A DNA stretch of 64,000 nucleotides, taken from assembly GCF_900107125.1 (NCBI RefSeq), contig NZ_FNOU01000005.1, positions 62,001-126,000 of the forward strand, in the 5' to 3' direction. Both the position numbers and the translations under genes were made by a program. Origin of the DNA: Eubacterium barkeri (GTDB lineage Bacteria; Bacillota; Clostridia; Eubacteriales; Eubacteriaceae). The notes beneath the pieces are model-generated. The model did not search any database. It saw nothing but the letters and a program-made list of their open reading frames with translations, and had not been told where the DNA came from. This document shows, in pieces, positions 23,410 to 31,745 of this stretch. The first letter of the stretch is position 1. Each line of letters starts with the position of its first letter.

Positions 23410-26192
23410 CCTTTTTTCCTCTGAAATCCCCGCTGAACAGCCTTTACCACCTCCGACACCAGAATAACAGAAAGTCCCAATCCAATAATTTTAAGCCACA
23501 TAGTGAAGGACAGGGGAATAGTCCCATAGAAGATCCCGCCATACTGGGTGATGACCACCTGGAGCAGGAAGGTCAGGGCGAAGACCAGCAGCATCAGCCG
23601 ATTGTTAAAGAAGTTTTTAAAAATACTCGTCGGCGTCAATTCTCTACTATTAAAAGCATTGAAGAGATGCATGACCACAAAGAGGGTGAACAAAATAGTG
23701 TACTGCTCCCCGGGTGTTCCCCCCAGAATATTAAAGAGTGCCTGGAGCATAAAGATAATGGACACATAGACCGCATTGGAAGTGATCCGGGTCATCATGC
23801 TGCCGTTGACGATGCTGGCATCCCGGGGGATGGGGCGCCGGCCCAGAAGATCCTCCCGAATGGGTTCAAGCCCCAGGGTAAGGGCCGGCGGACCATCCAT
23901 GATGATATTAATCCACAGGAGCTGCAAAGCGGAGAAGGGTGATGCCATCCCCAATAGGATGCTGGTGAGCACGACGATGACCGACGAAAGGTTCACCGTC
24001 AGCTGAAACTGGATAAAGCGCTGGAAATTCTCAAAAATTCCCCGGCCCCATTGCACCGCCTTGACAATGGTGGAGAAGGAATCGTCCAATAAAACAATAT
24101 CGCTGGCCTCCTTAGACACCTCGGTCCCCGTAATGCCCATGGCAATCCCCACGTCTGCCTTTTTAATAGCCGGGGCATCGTTAATGCCATCGCCGGTGAC
24201 CGCCACCACATTACCCAGTGTCTTCAGGGCAGAAACCACCCGCATTTTCACCGTTGGGGTACTCCGGGCAATCACCCGGATCTGGGGCAGACGGGCCTTG
24301 AGTTCCTCTTCGGTTAAATCCTCCAGGCTAGCCGCTTCCACCACCTGTTCCCCAGCCTTTAAAATACCCAGTTCCTCGGCAATGGCCTGAGCCGTCAGGC
24401 TATTATCTCCCGTGAGCATTTTCAGCTCAATTCCCGCGGCCCGACACCGTGCTACAGATTCATACACATCTCCCCTCAGTGGATCGGCGATGGCCACAAA
24501 GCCATCAAAAACCATATCCGATTCAATGGAAACCCGTCTTTCCTCCAGGGCAGTGATGGGCATTTCCTGGGTTAATGGGCGATGGCAAAAGGCCAGTACC
24601 CGTTTAGCCTTGCGTTCAAAGCCCGCCATGGCGGCTTCAATCTGGGCTTTGTAATCCCCATTCATGGGCTCATTGACCCCATCCACCTCCACAAAGGCAC
24701 ATTGGGATAAAATTTTCTCTGGACTTCCCTTGGAATAGGCCATAAACCCCTGGTCCACTTCAATAATAGTAGTCATATTTTTCGTCTCGGAAGAGAACGG
24801 GAATACAAAGGAAACCGTGGCATCCTTCCGGATAGCATCGTAGGTTTTTCGAGGAAGGGTGGCATCGGTGCCTTCACCGCCATTGTATTTTTCATAGGCG
24901 GTAATCAGGGCACACTCTGTGGGATTCCCAATGAAGCGCACGGTCTCCCCGTCCATTTCGATGTCCGCAGTACTATTTAAAATGAAGTTCTCAATCAAAT
25001 GAACATCGTTAATTTCTGAGGCCGGTATCCGGCGCTGGCAAACGCCCTCTGGCCAGTCTTCAGGGCTGACACAGGCCCGGCCACAATTATTTTTATGGGA
25101 GGCGATGACCATATCCGTCACCGTCATGCGGTTTTCCGTTAGTGTCCCGGTTTTATCCGAGCAGATCACATTGATACAGCCAATGGTTTCGCAGGCAATG
25201 AGCTTTTTCACCAGGGCATTCTGTCTCGCCATCTTGATGATGTTCAGAGACAGGGATACCGCTACAATGGTGGGGAGTCCCTCAGGGACCGCTGCAACAA
25301 TCAGGACGATACTGGTGATAAAAGCCTCGGATACAGTGTCCAGATTAAAGGTGCCGCTTGATAAAAAGATAATACACTGGATGGTAAAGACGATGGCGGC
25401 TGCCGTCGCCCCCAGAATGGTAATGAGCTTACCCAGGCGGTCCAGCTTTTCCTGGAGGGGGGTCTTGCCATCCCCTTCCACTGACAGCTCCCGGGCAATG
25501 CTGCCAAATTCCGTGGCGTCTCCCACAGCGGTCACCACAGCAGTACCGCTCCCCCCGGTGACAAAGCAGCCGGAGTACAGCATGTTTACCCGTTCCGCCA
25601 CCGGGGTCTTGGGATTGTCGAAAATCAGGTTTCCATCTTTTTTAACGGGGTTACTCTCTCCGGTGAGGGAGGACTCGTCCACCCGCAGCTCCTGGGTGTC
25701 CAAAAGTCTGGCATCCGCGGAAATCATATCTCCAGTGGCGATTTCCATAATATCCCCAACCACCAGCTCCTTCTGGCTGATAAGGGTAACGCCGCCCCCT
25801 CGGATGACTTTGACCTGGACGTCTTCATTAATTTTGTTCAGGGCATCAAAGGCCTTTTCTGAACGGCCTTCCATGATCACCGTCACCCCAACCGCTAAAA
25901 AAATAGCAGCAAAGATACCGATACATTCAATAAACTCGGTTTGTCCCCCGGTGAATAGACGGATGAAATTCACCCCCAGGGTGATGGCTGCGGCGGTGAG
26001 AAGCATGATGATCATGGGCTCTGTTAACGCATCCCAAATTTTCTTCCAAACCGATTTTGCCTTTGCCTTCGTAAAGGTGTTGGCGCCATTTACCGCCCGG
26101 CTCTCCGCTGCCGCCTCTGGCGTTAAGCCACTGCTGGGATCAACACCCAGTTTAGACAATACTGCTTCTGCACTCTCTCTAAATGCTTGCAT
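23406..26192 (-). CDS. P-type cation ATPase, PMCA/Ca2+ type (likely Ca2+/Mn2+ efflux)
   Basis: The product has 928 residues from the ATG at 26192, which follows GAGGAGGAAG; an upstream in-frame ATG at 26240 lies within the leader terminator and is not used. Visible: cation-ATPase N-terminal domain, actuator motif LTGES, the ion-site helix VPEGLPTIVAVSLSLN, phosphorylation motif CSDKTGTLTENRMTV, nucleotide domain, hinge TGDGINDAPAIKKADVGIAMG, and the sixth-helix LWINIIMDGPPALTLG. The PEGLP helix places it with calmodulin-type Ca2+ pumps. A yybP-ykoY manganese riboswitch in its leader argues that Mn2+ is a physiological substrate; relatives under the same riboswitch (YoaB type) support this. 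Confidence 0.93.
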   Translation of the reverse strand: MQAFRESAEAVLSKLGVDPSSGLTPEAAAESRAVNGANTFTKAKAKSVWKKIWDALTEPMIIMLLTAAAITLGVNFIRLFTGGQTEFIECIGIFAAIFLAVGVTVIMEGRSEKAFDALNKINEDVQVKVIRGGGVTLISQKELVVGDIMEIATGDMISADARLLDTQELRVDESSLTGESNPVKKDGNLIFDNPKTPVAERVNMLYSGCFVTGGSGTAVVTAVGDATEFGSIARELSVEGDGKTPLQEKLDRLGKLITILGATAAAIVFTIQCIIFLSSGTFNLDTVSEAFITSIVLIVAAVPEGLPTIVAVSLSLNIIKMARQNALVKKLIACETIGCINVICSDKTGTLTENRMTVTDMVIASHKNNCGRACVSPEDWPEGVCQRRIPASEINDVHLIENFILNSTADIEMDGETVRFIGNPTECALITAYEKYNGGEGTDATLPRKTYDAIRKDATVSFVFPFSSETKNMTTIIEVDQGFMAYSKGSPEKILSQCAFVEVDGVNEPMNGDYKAQIEAAMAGFERKAKRVLAFCHRPLTQEMPITALEERRVSIESDMVFDGFVAIADPLRGDVYESVARCRAAGIELKMLTGDNSLTAQAIAEELGILKAGEQVVEAASLEDLTEEELKARLPQIRVIARSTPTVKMRVVSALKTLGNVVAVTGDGINDAPAIKKADVGIAMGITGTEVSKEASDIVLLDDSFSTIVKAVQWGRGIFENFQRFIQFQLTVNLSSVIVVLTSILLGMASPFSALQLLWINIIMDGPPALTLGLEPIREDLLGRRPIPRDASIVNGSMMTRITSNAVYVSIIFMLQALFNILGGTPGEQYTILFTLFVVMHLFNAFNSRELTPTSIFKNFFNNRLMLLVFALTFLLQVVITQYGGIFYGTIPLSFTMWLKIIGLGLSVILVSEVVKAVQRGFQRKKG

Positions 26193-26241
26193 TCTTCCTC
26201 CTCTTACAGTGTACACTTTTATAGTTCTGTTCCCTAACATG

Positions 26242-26287
26242 AAAAAAAACGAGACTTTTGGTACAAAATTGTACCAAAAGTCTCGTT
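26242..26287 (-). terminator. Riboswitch expression-platform terminator
   Basis: A perfect 17-base-pair stem (26249-26265 with 26271-26287) followed on the minus strand by eight T residues. The 5' arm contains GAGACTTTT, the 3' strand of the riboswitch P1 helix, so aptamer and terminator are mutually exclusive. Confidence 0.92.
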
Positions 26288-26355
26288 ACCATTCAGGTCC
26301 TAAAGCCAGGCCAATGGCCAGTCTGTTGACTTTAGTGTTTTAACTACTCCCTTTT
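26276..26355 (-). ncRNA. yybP-ykoY (manganese) riboswitch
   Basis: On the minus strand the leader begins AAAAGGGAGTAG and ends GGTAACGAGACTTTT, matching the conserved ends of the yybP-ykoY family, with the internal AGTCAACA. AAAAG pairs with CTTTT to form P1. Mn2+ binding stabilises this fold and prevents the downstream terminator, switching on the P-type ATPase. The 80-base length and the overlapping terminator are typical. Confidence 0.85.
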
Positions 26356-26363
26356 GTCCCTCT

Positions 26364-26392
26364 ATTGTAATTGAAGGACTTTCAGGTGTCAA
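26364..26392 (-). promoter_or_regulatory. Promoter of the manganese-riboswitch operon
   Basis: TTGACA (26387-26392) and TACAAT (26364-26369) on the minus strand with a 17-base spacer; transcription would start just before the aptamer. Confidence 0.85.
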
Positions 26393-26412
26393 GAAAAAAT
26401 CCTTGTAATGCC

Positions 26413-26808
26413 CTAAATTCCCATTCCCATAAACATGCCAATAAAGTATGGGATGAGCCAGACCAGCCAGACGAAGAGGCTGAATTTATGGAAGGCTTCC
26501 TGTTGGTGGGCGTTGCCTTTACTCAAAGTCCAAGTGGCCCAAATGGCATGGAACAGCATCAGCGCAATAGCCAGGGCTCCGGTAACGCCATGAATAGCCA
26601 GCTCAGTGGGGCTCATCCCCCCGCCACCAGTTCTTGAAATAACCGACATCAGGGTCGTTCCGGTGGTGTCACACACCAGACCCATCCAAAAGATGACCAC
26701 ATGCCATTTTAATAAGCGCTTCTCCCGCCGCTCCCCAAATACACCAATGGTGTAAAAAACCAATGCCAGGGTAATGGCAATAATTGCAAAAATTAATTTC
26801 ATATCCAT
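26413..26808 (-). CDS. HsmA family membrane protein
   Basis: A 131-residue protein with four membrane helices (about 3-23, 33-55, 70-92, 104-126) and the loop RTGGGGMSPTELAIHGVTGA. Length and motifs fit the HsmA family (TIGR03987), small membrane proteins of uncertain function. A minus-strand promoter-like pair (TTTACA, 17 bases, TAAACT) lies upstream at about 26847-26875. It is transcribed separately from the P-type ATPase, whose own promoter begins just after its stop codon. Confidence 0.75.
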   Translation of the reverse strand: MDMKLIFAIIAITLALVFYTIGVFGERREKRLLKWHVVIFWMGLVCDTTGTTLMSVISRTGGGGMSPTELAIHGVTGALAIALMLFHAIWATWTLSKGNAHQQEAFHKFSLFVWLVWLIPYFIGMFMGMGI

Positions 26809-26917
26809 CTCTGTTTAACCGATCCTTTCATACGTGTTCTTCTTTAGTTTAACCCTATTAGTATGACCTGTAAACTCCTGAATCTGAACTTCAATTGAGT
26901 TTAAGACTTCCCCTCAC

Positions 26918-26957
26918 TTTACCTGTATTTAACATAACTAGTCTTTTGGTTTTAACA
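26918..26957 (+). promoter_or_regulatory. Candidate Pho box upstream of pstS
   Basis: TTTACC (26918), TTTAACA (26928) and TTTAACA (26951) are direct repeats resembling PhoP/PhoB sites of Firmicutes (TT-x-ACA type). A TACAAT -10-like box follows at 26967 with no good -35, as expected for an activator-dependent promoter. The spacing between the second and third repeats is longer than ideal. Confidence 0.45.
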
Positions 26958-27014
26958 AAGCTTTTATACAATAAATCCATCGTAAATGATAAATAAAAGG
27001 AGAAAACATTTATT

Positions 27015-27884
27015 ATGAAAAAAGCATTTACCCTTCTCTGTGTGACATTATTAATGGCTGTCACCCTGGCCGGCTGCGGTGGCGGATCTGCCAGTGGCGG
27101 GAGCATTACTGTCATCTCTCGTGAGGATGGCTCCGGTACCCGGGGCGCTTTCATCGAATTGTTTGGTATTGAAGAAAAAGACTCCGCCGGTAACAAAGTC
27201 GATAAAACCATCGATTCTGCGGATATCACCAATAGTACCTCTGTCATGCTGACCAGTGTCGCCGGCAACACAGACGCCATCGGCTATGTTTCTCTGGGCT
27301 CTCTCAACGATACCGTCAAAGCGGTAAAAATCGATGGGGCTGAAGCCACTGCTGCAAACATCGACAACGGGAGTTACAAAATTTCCCGTCCGTTTAACAT
27401 CGTTACTAAAGAGGGTTTATCCGATGTGTCCAAGGATTTCGTGGACTACATTCTTTCTGCTGATGGCCAGGCGATCGTTGAAGAAACAGGCTATATCAAG
27501 GCCTCGACCAATGGCGCTTATGCCGGAACCAAGCCTGCCGGTAAGATTACTGTTGCGGGTTCCTCCTCTGTCACCCCTGTAATGGAGAAATTGAAAGAAG
27601 CTTACCTGAAGGTTAACCCCAACGCCGAAATCGAAGTTCAGCAAAGTGATTCCACCACGGGTGTCAATAGCACCGTCGATGGCATTTGCGATATCGGGAT
27701 GGCATCCCGTGGGTTAAAGGACAGTGAAAAATCCAAGGGTGTTACGGCAACGGTTATCGCTACCGATGGGATCGCTGTTATCGTTAATAAAGATAATAGT
27801 GTGGACAATCTGACAAAAGATCAGGTCAAGGAAATCTACACCGGAACCATCACCACCTGGGATGAAGTCACTCCCGCAAACTAA
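27015..27884 (+). CDS. pstS: Phosphate-binding lipoprotein PstS (circularly permuted domain order)
   Basis: The product has 289 residues. The signal peptide ends in lipobox LAGC, so it is tethered outside the membrane and delivers phosphate to PstCA. The phosphate-binding motifs are present but in swapped order. The usual C-terminal half comes first (VISREDGSGTRGAFIELFGI, GNTDAIGYVSLGS, DYILSADGQAIVEETGYI), and the usual N-terminal half second (GKITVAGSSSVTPVMEKLKE, DIGMASRGLKDSE, DGIAVIVNKDNS, IYTGTITTWDEV). Similar permuted PstS proteins occur in Clostridia, so this is probably functional and ancestral to that group. The protein is full-length. First gene of pstSCAB-phoU-phoBR. Confidence 0.93.
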   Translation: MKKAFTLLCVTLLMAVTLAGCGGGSASGGSITVISREDGSGTRGAFIELFGIEEKDSAGNKVDKTIDSADITNSTSVMLTSVAGNTDAIGYVSLGSLNDTVKAVKIDGAEATAANIDNGSYKISRPFNIVTKEGLSDVSKDFVDYILSADGQAIVEETGYIKASTNGAYAGTKPAGKITVAGSSSVTPVMEKLKEAYLKVNPNAEIEVQQSDSTTGVNSTVDGICDIGMASRGLKDSEKSKGVTATVIATDGIAVIVNKDNSVDNLTKDQVKEIYTGTITTWDEVTPAN

Positions 27885-27903
27885 AGCCCTTCCCCATTTG
27901 TAT

Positions 27904-27930
27904 GCTCCCTCTTCGGAGGGAGCCTTCTTT
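27904..27930 (+). terminator. Hairpin between pstS and pstC (partial terminator)
   Basis: GCTCCCTC-TTCG-GAGGGAGC, an 8-base-pair stem with a stable UUCG-type loop, followed by CTTCTTT. It probably stabilises pstS mRNA or reduces read-through so that the binding protein is made in excess of the permease. Confidence 0.65.
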
Positions 27931-27959
27931 GTAAATTTGATATTGGAGACATTTTATCG

Positions 27960-28811
27960 ATGAAAGAATTGAGAGAAAATTTCATGAAGGGCGTGTTCAT
28001 CGCCGCCGCCTGTGTTTCCATCCTTGCCGTTATAATGATCTGCTTGTTCCTCTTCGTCAATGGCATTCCCGCCATTGCGAAGATTGGGCTCTTCAATTTC
28101 CTTTTCGGCGAGGTCTGGAAGCCAAGCAATAACCTCTATGGTATCCTCCCCATGATTCTGGGCTCTATTTACGTCACCGCTGGAGCCATTGTCATCGGGG
28201 TCCCCATTGGTTTGTTAACTGCCATCTTCATGGCCCGCTTCTGCCCCCCGGGGCTTTACAAGATTTTAAAACCCTCCGTAGACTTACTGGCTGGTATCCC
28301 TTCTGTTGTCTACGGCTTTTTTGGACTGATGGTCTTCGTCCCTATGATCCGAGGGATTTTTGGCGGTTCTGGTACAAGTATGCTGGCTGCCTGCCTGATT
28401 CTGGGTATTATGATCCTTCCTACCATCATCAGTGTCAGTGAATCCGCACTGCGAGCGGTGCCGAACAGCTACTATGAAGGGGCTCTGGCACTGGGCGCTA
28501 CCCATGAGCGTTCTGTCTTTTTTACTGTCGTGCCCGCAGCCAAATCCGGTATTTTAGCTGGAGTAATCCTTGGGGTTGGTCGGGCCATCGGAGAAACCAT
28601 GGCTGTTATTATGATTGCAGGGAATCAGGCGGCAATGCCGAGGGGCCTGCTAAAAGGTGTTCGCACCCTAACGGCAAATATTGTTTTGGAGATGGGCTAC
28701 GCCGCTGACCTCCATCGAGAAGCCCTGATTGCAACAGCCGTGGTGCTTTTTGTATTCATCCTGATTATTAATTTATGCTTCTCCATCTTAAAAAGGAGGA
28801 CTGACGCATGA
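27960..28811 (+). CDS. pstC: Phosphate ABC transporter permease PstC
   Basis: A 283-residue inner-membrane permease with six predicted helices. Recognisable PstC segments are LFNFLFGEVWKPSN, LLAGIPSVVYGFFGL and, in the cytoplasmic loop that meets PstB, EGALALGATHERS, followed by AIGETMAVIMIAGN. Start ATG at 27960 with GGAGA upstream. The stop overlaps the pstA start (ATGA), so the two permease subunits are translationally coupled. Confidence 0.95.
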   Translation: MKELRENFMKGVFIAAACVSILAVIMICLFLFVNGIPAIAKIGLFNFLFGEVWKPSNNLYGILPMILGSIYVTAGAIVIGVPIGLLTAIFMARFCPPGLYKILKPSVDLLAGIPSVVYGFFGLMVFVPMIRGIFGGSGTSMLAACLILGIMILPTIISVSESALRAVPNSYYEGALALGATHERSVFFTVVPAAKSGILAGVILGVGRAIGETMAVIMIAGNQAAMPRGLLKGVRTLTANIVLEMGYAADLHREALIATAVVLFVFILIINLCFSILKRRTDA

Positions 28812-29641
28812 CCCAATCAAGTAAAATACAGGCTAAGGTATTAAAGGGTCTGGTTTGGTTTGGTGCCATCATGACCATTGGCATCCTGGCTTTTCTGGTA
28901 TTATACATTTTGATTATGGGGGTTCCTAATCTCTCTTTGGATTTATTTGCTTTTAAATATACCACCGAGAATGTTTCCCTTTTTCCAGCCCTGGTCAATA
29001 CCATTATTATGATTGCCGTAACTTTAGTAATTTCTGTGCCCCTGGGCATCGGTTCGGCTATTTTCCTGGAAGAATATGCCAAACGTGGTAATATACTGGT
29101 TAAATTCGTGGCCATTACCACCGAAACCCTTTCGGGGATTCCCTCCATCGTCTACGGGATTTTCGGGATGCTGTTCTTCGTCACTACATTGGGCTGGGGT
29201 TATTCCATGTTGGCAGGCTCTTGCACCCTGGCCATCATGATCCTTCCCCTGATTATGCGTACCACCCAGGAAGCGCTGAAATCTGTGCCGGATAGCTATC
29301 GGGAAGGAAGCTTTGGCCTGGGCGCCGGACGGCTGCGGACCGTATTTCGTATTATCTTACCGGCCGCCTCTCCGGGGATCTTTGCCGGAATCGTGTTGGC
29401 CGTCGGTCGAATTGTTGGGGAAACCGCAGCGCTGATTTACACAGCAGGTACCGTGGCCCAGATCCCCCCCAACCTCATGGGCTCTGGACGGACCCTGGCC
29501 ATCCATATGTATGCGCTATGGAGTGAAGGGCTAAACACCGGCCAATCCTATGCCACGGCAGTGGTGCTCCTCGTCATCGTCATCCTGCTGAATTTACTAT
29601 CGGATAAAATCGCTCAAAAAATCGCCAGTGGCGGTAACTAA
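28808..29641 (+). CDS. pstA: Phosphate ABC transporter permease PstA
   Basis: A 277-residue membrane permease with six helices, partner of PstC. Typical motifs: YTTENVSLFPALVNT, LSGIPSIVYGIFGMLFFV, the EAA-like loop EGSFGLGAGRLRTVFRIILP, and RIVGETAALIYTAGT. It starts within the last codons of pstC after an AAAGGAGG site and ends just before pstB. Confidence 0.95.
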   Translation: MTQSSKIQAKVLKGLVWFGAIMTIGILAFLVLYILIMGVPNLSLDLFAFKYTTENVSLFPALVNTIIMIAVTLVISVPLGIGSAIFLEEYAKRGNILVKFVAITTETLSGIPSIVYGIFGMLFFVTTLGWGYSMLAGSCTLAIMILPLIMRTTQEALKSVPDSYREGSFGLGAGRLRTVFRIILPAASPGIFAGIVLAVGRIVGETAALIYTAGTVAQIPPNLMGSGRTLAIHMYALWSEGLNTGQSYATAVVLLVIVILLNLLSDKIAQKIASGGN

Positions 29642-29653
29642 TTGGAGAAAAAT

Positions 29654-30403
29654 ATGGATAAAATCGTAACCAAAAACCTCAATTTATTTTACGGTGATTT
29701 CCACGCTTTAAAGGATATTAACCTGGGGCTTCCGGAAAATCAAATCACCGCCTTAATCGGCCCCTCGGGCTGTGGAAAATCGACCTACTTGAAAACCCTG
29801 AACCGGATGAACGATCTGATTGAGGGCTGTAAGATCACCGGGGATATTACCCTGGATGGTGAAGATATCTATAAGGGGATGGACGTCAACCTCCTGCGTA
29901 AGCGGGTGGGTATGGTCTTTCAAAAGCCCAATCCATTCCCCATGAGTGTCTATGATAACATCGCCTACGGACCCCGGACCCACGGCATTAAAAACAAAGC
30001 CCAGCTCGATGATATTGTGGAAAAATCCCTACGAGGGGCTGCTATTTGGGGGGAACTTAAAGACCGCCTTAAGAAAAGCGCCCTGGGTTTATCCGGTGGC
30101 CAACAGCAGCGGCTTTGCATTGCCAGGGCCTTAGCCGTAGAGCCGGAGGTCCTCCTCATGGATGAACCGACCTCGGCACTTGATCCTATTTCAACGGCAA
30201 AGATTGAAGACCTTGCCATTGAACTGAAAGAAAAGTATACTATCATTATCGTTACCCACTCCATGCAGCAGGCCACTCGGATTTCAGACCGTACCGCCTT
30301 CTTCCTGCTCGGAGAGGTGATTGAGTATAACGAGACGGAGGTTCTCTTCTCCACCCCCGTTCATAAGAAAACCGAAGATTATATTACAGGGAGGTTCGGA
30401 TGA
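29654..30403 (+). CDS. pstB: Phosphate ABC transporter ATPase PstB
   Basis: A 249-residue ATPase. Walker [10 protein letters not shown], the PstB-specific [18 protein letters not shown]-loop [19 protein letters not shown], signature [16 protein letters not shown], Walker [14 protein letters not shown] and H-loop [13 protein letters not shown] are all intact. I start it at the ATG at 29654, which has GGAG 8 bases before it; a TTG four codons earlier sits on the ribosome site. It overlaps phoU by 4 bases. It powers phosphate import. Confidence 0.95.
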   Translation: MDKIVTKNLNLFYGDFHALKDINLGLPENQITALIGPSGCGKSTYLKTLNRMNDLIEGCKITGDITLDGEDIYKGMDVNLLRKRVGMVFQKPNPFPMSVYDNIAYGPRTHGIKNKAQLDDIVEKSLRGAAIWGELKDRLKKSALGLSGGQQQRLCIARALAVEPEVLLMDEPTSALDPISTAKIEDLAIELKEKYTIIIVTHSMQQATRISDRTAFFLLGEVIEYNETEVLFSTPVHKKTEDYITGRFG

Positions 30404-31068
30404 TGCGTAATCGATTTGATGAACAATTAGAAAAACTAAACAATGATTTAATTGCCATGGGCAGCCTGTGTGAAACGGCCATTGCCCGGGCCTGTAAGGC
30501 TCTTACTAAAAACGATGCCGCCATGGCCAAGGAAGCCATCCTTGCCGATGATGAAATCGACCAGATGGAACGGGATATCGAAGACCTCTGCCTGCGACTC
30601 CTCCTCCAGCAGCAGCCTGTTGCCAGGGATCTACGTCTGATTTCCTCTGCCCTTAAAATGATTACCGATATGGAACGCATCGGCGACCAGGCTGCGGATA
30701 TTGCTGAAATCGTCAGCTCCTCTAACCTCAGCCACTATGCTGAAATTATCCCCATTCCAGAGATGGCGAAAGCGACCATTGCCATGGTAACCAATAGTAT
30801 TGACGCCTATGTCAAACGGGATTTAGAAATGGCCAAAGGGGTCCTCATTGCAGATGATGTGGTAGATGCCTATTTCATCAAAATTCGGGATGACCTCATT
30901 GAGCTTATCGCAGGGAATAAAACCCTGGGAGCCCAGGCCCTGGATATTCTTATGATTGTCAAATACTTAGAACGTATTGGTGATCATGCCACTAATATTG
31001 CTGGGTGGGTGGTCTTTTCCATCACTGGCGAACATGGAGAGGTCCCCATTACCACCGAGAGGTCCTAA
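30400..31068 (+). CDS. phoU: Phosphate signalling regulator PhoU
   Basis: A 222-residue all-helical cytoplasmic protein made of two PhoU three-helix repeats (about 10-95 and 115-205). Each repeat has the metal-binding E/D-rich motifs ([32 protein letters not shown] in the first; [34 protein letters not shown] in the second). PhoU couples the Pst transporter to the PhoR kinase, restraining the Pho response when phosphate is plentiful. The start overlaps the pstB stop, and phoB follows after 2 bases. Confidence 0.95.
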   Translation: MMRNRFDEQLEKLNNDLIAMGSLCETAIARACKALTKNDAAMAKEAILADDEIDQMERDIEDLCLRLLLQQQPVARDLRLISSALKMITDMERIGDQAADIAEIVSSSNLSHYAEIIPIPEMAKATIAMVTNSIDAYVKRDLEMAKGVLIADDVVDAYFIKIRDDLIELIAGNKTLGAQALDILMIVKYLERIGDHATNIAGWVVFSITGEHGEVPITTERS

Positions 31069-31070
31069 CC

Positions 31071-31745
31071 ATGATTTATATTGTAGAGGATGATTCCGGT
31101 ATCCGCGAACTGGTCATGTATACCCTGCAAAATTCCGGCTATACGGTCTGTGGATTCGAACAAGGTGACGAACTGTTTTCTTCCTTATCTGATCCCTTTC
31201 CTGAGCTCATCCTGCTGGATATCATGCTTCCTGGTGAAGATGGTATCCAAATTCTTAAAAAATTACGACAAGACGAACGGACTAAGGCAATCCCCATTAT
31301 TATGCTCACGGCAAAAAGTGCCGAGTACGATAAGGTCATCGGCTTAGACAATGGTGCCGACGACTATGTGACCAAGCCCTTTGGCATGATGGAGCTGCTC
31401 TCCCGCATTAAAGCGGTGCTTCGCAGAAGCACCCCCCATCCATCCAGCCAGATTCTCTCCTATAAAAACATCCTCATCGACGAACGGGCCCACCAAGCGA
31501 CTGTAGACGGTACCCCCGTGGATCTGACACTCAAGGAATACAATCTTCTCAACCTGCTGATGCATAATATCGGCACGGTACTTACCCGAGACATGCTCCT
31601 TTCTAAAGTATGGGGCTACGATTTTGACGGTGAAACCCGTACGGTAGATGTCCATATCCGGACACTGAGACAGAAATTAGGCGAGGAGCACTCCATCATC
31701 GAAACCGTTCGTGGCGTCGGCTACCGCATAGGAGGCCACACATGA
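31071..31745 (+). CDS. phoB: Phosphate response regulator (PhoB/PhoP type)
   Basis: A 225-residue OmpR-family regulator. Receiver domain (1-115): acidic pocket VEDDSG, phospho-acceptor Asp in LILLDIMLPGEDG, conserved Lys in DDYVTKPFG. Winged-helix domain (about 130-225) with EYNLLNLLMHN, VWGYDFDGETRTVDVHIRTL and RGVGYRI. The start is the ATG at 31071; a longer frame from 31005 merely overlaps phoU. Phosphorylated by the next gene product and expected to activate pst from the repeats near 26918. Confidence 0.93.
   Translation: MIYIVEDDSGIRELVMYTLQNSGYTVCGFEQGDELFSSLSDPFPELILLDIMLPGEDGIQILKKLRQDERTKAIPIIMLTAKSAEYDKVIGLDNGADDYVTKPFGMMELLSRIKAVLRRSTPHPSSQILSYKNILIDERAHQATVDGTPVDLTLKEYNLLNLLMHNIGTVLTRDMLLSKVWGYDFDGETRTVDVHIRTLRQKLGEEHSIIETVRGVGYRIGGHT

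Noticed and set aside
25105-26343. 412-residue plus-strand open frame
   Set aside because: It is antisense to the P-type ATPase, whose motifs are complete, and its translation is low-complexity Ser/Thr/Ile-rich with no domain.
27015-27884. PstS as a truncated or scrambled pseudogene
   Set aside because: All binding motifs are present, the length is normal and the signal peptide is intact; circular permutation explains the order.
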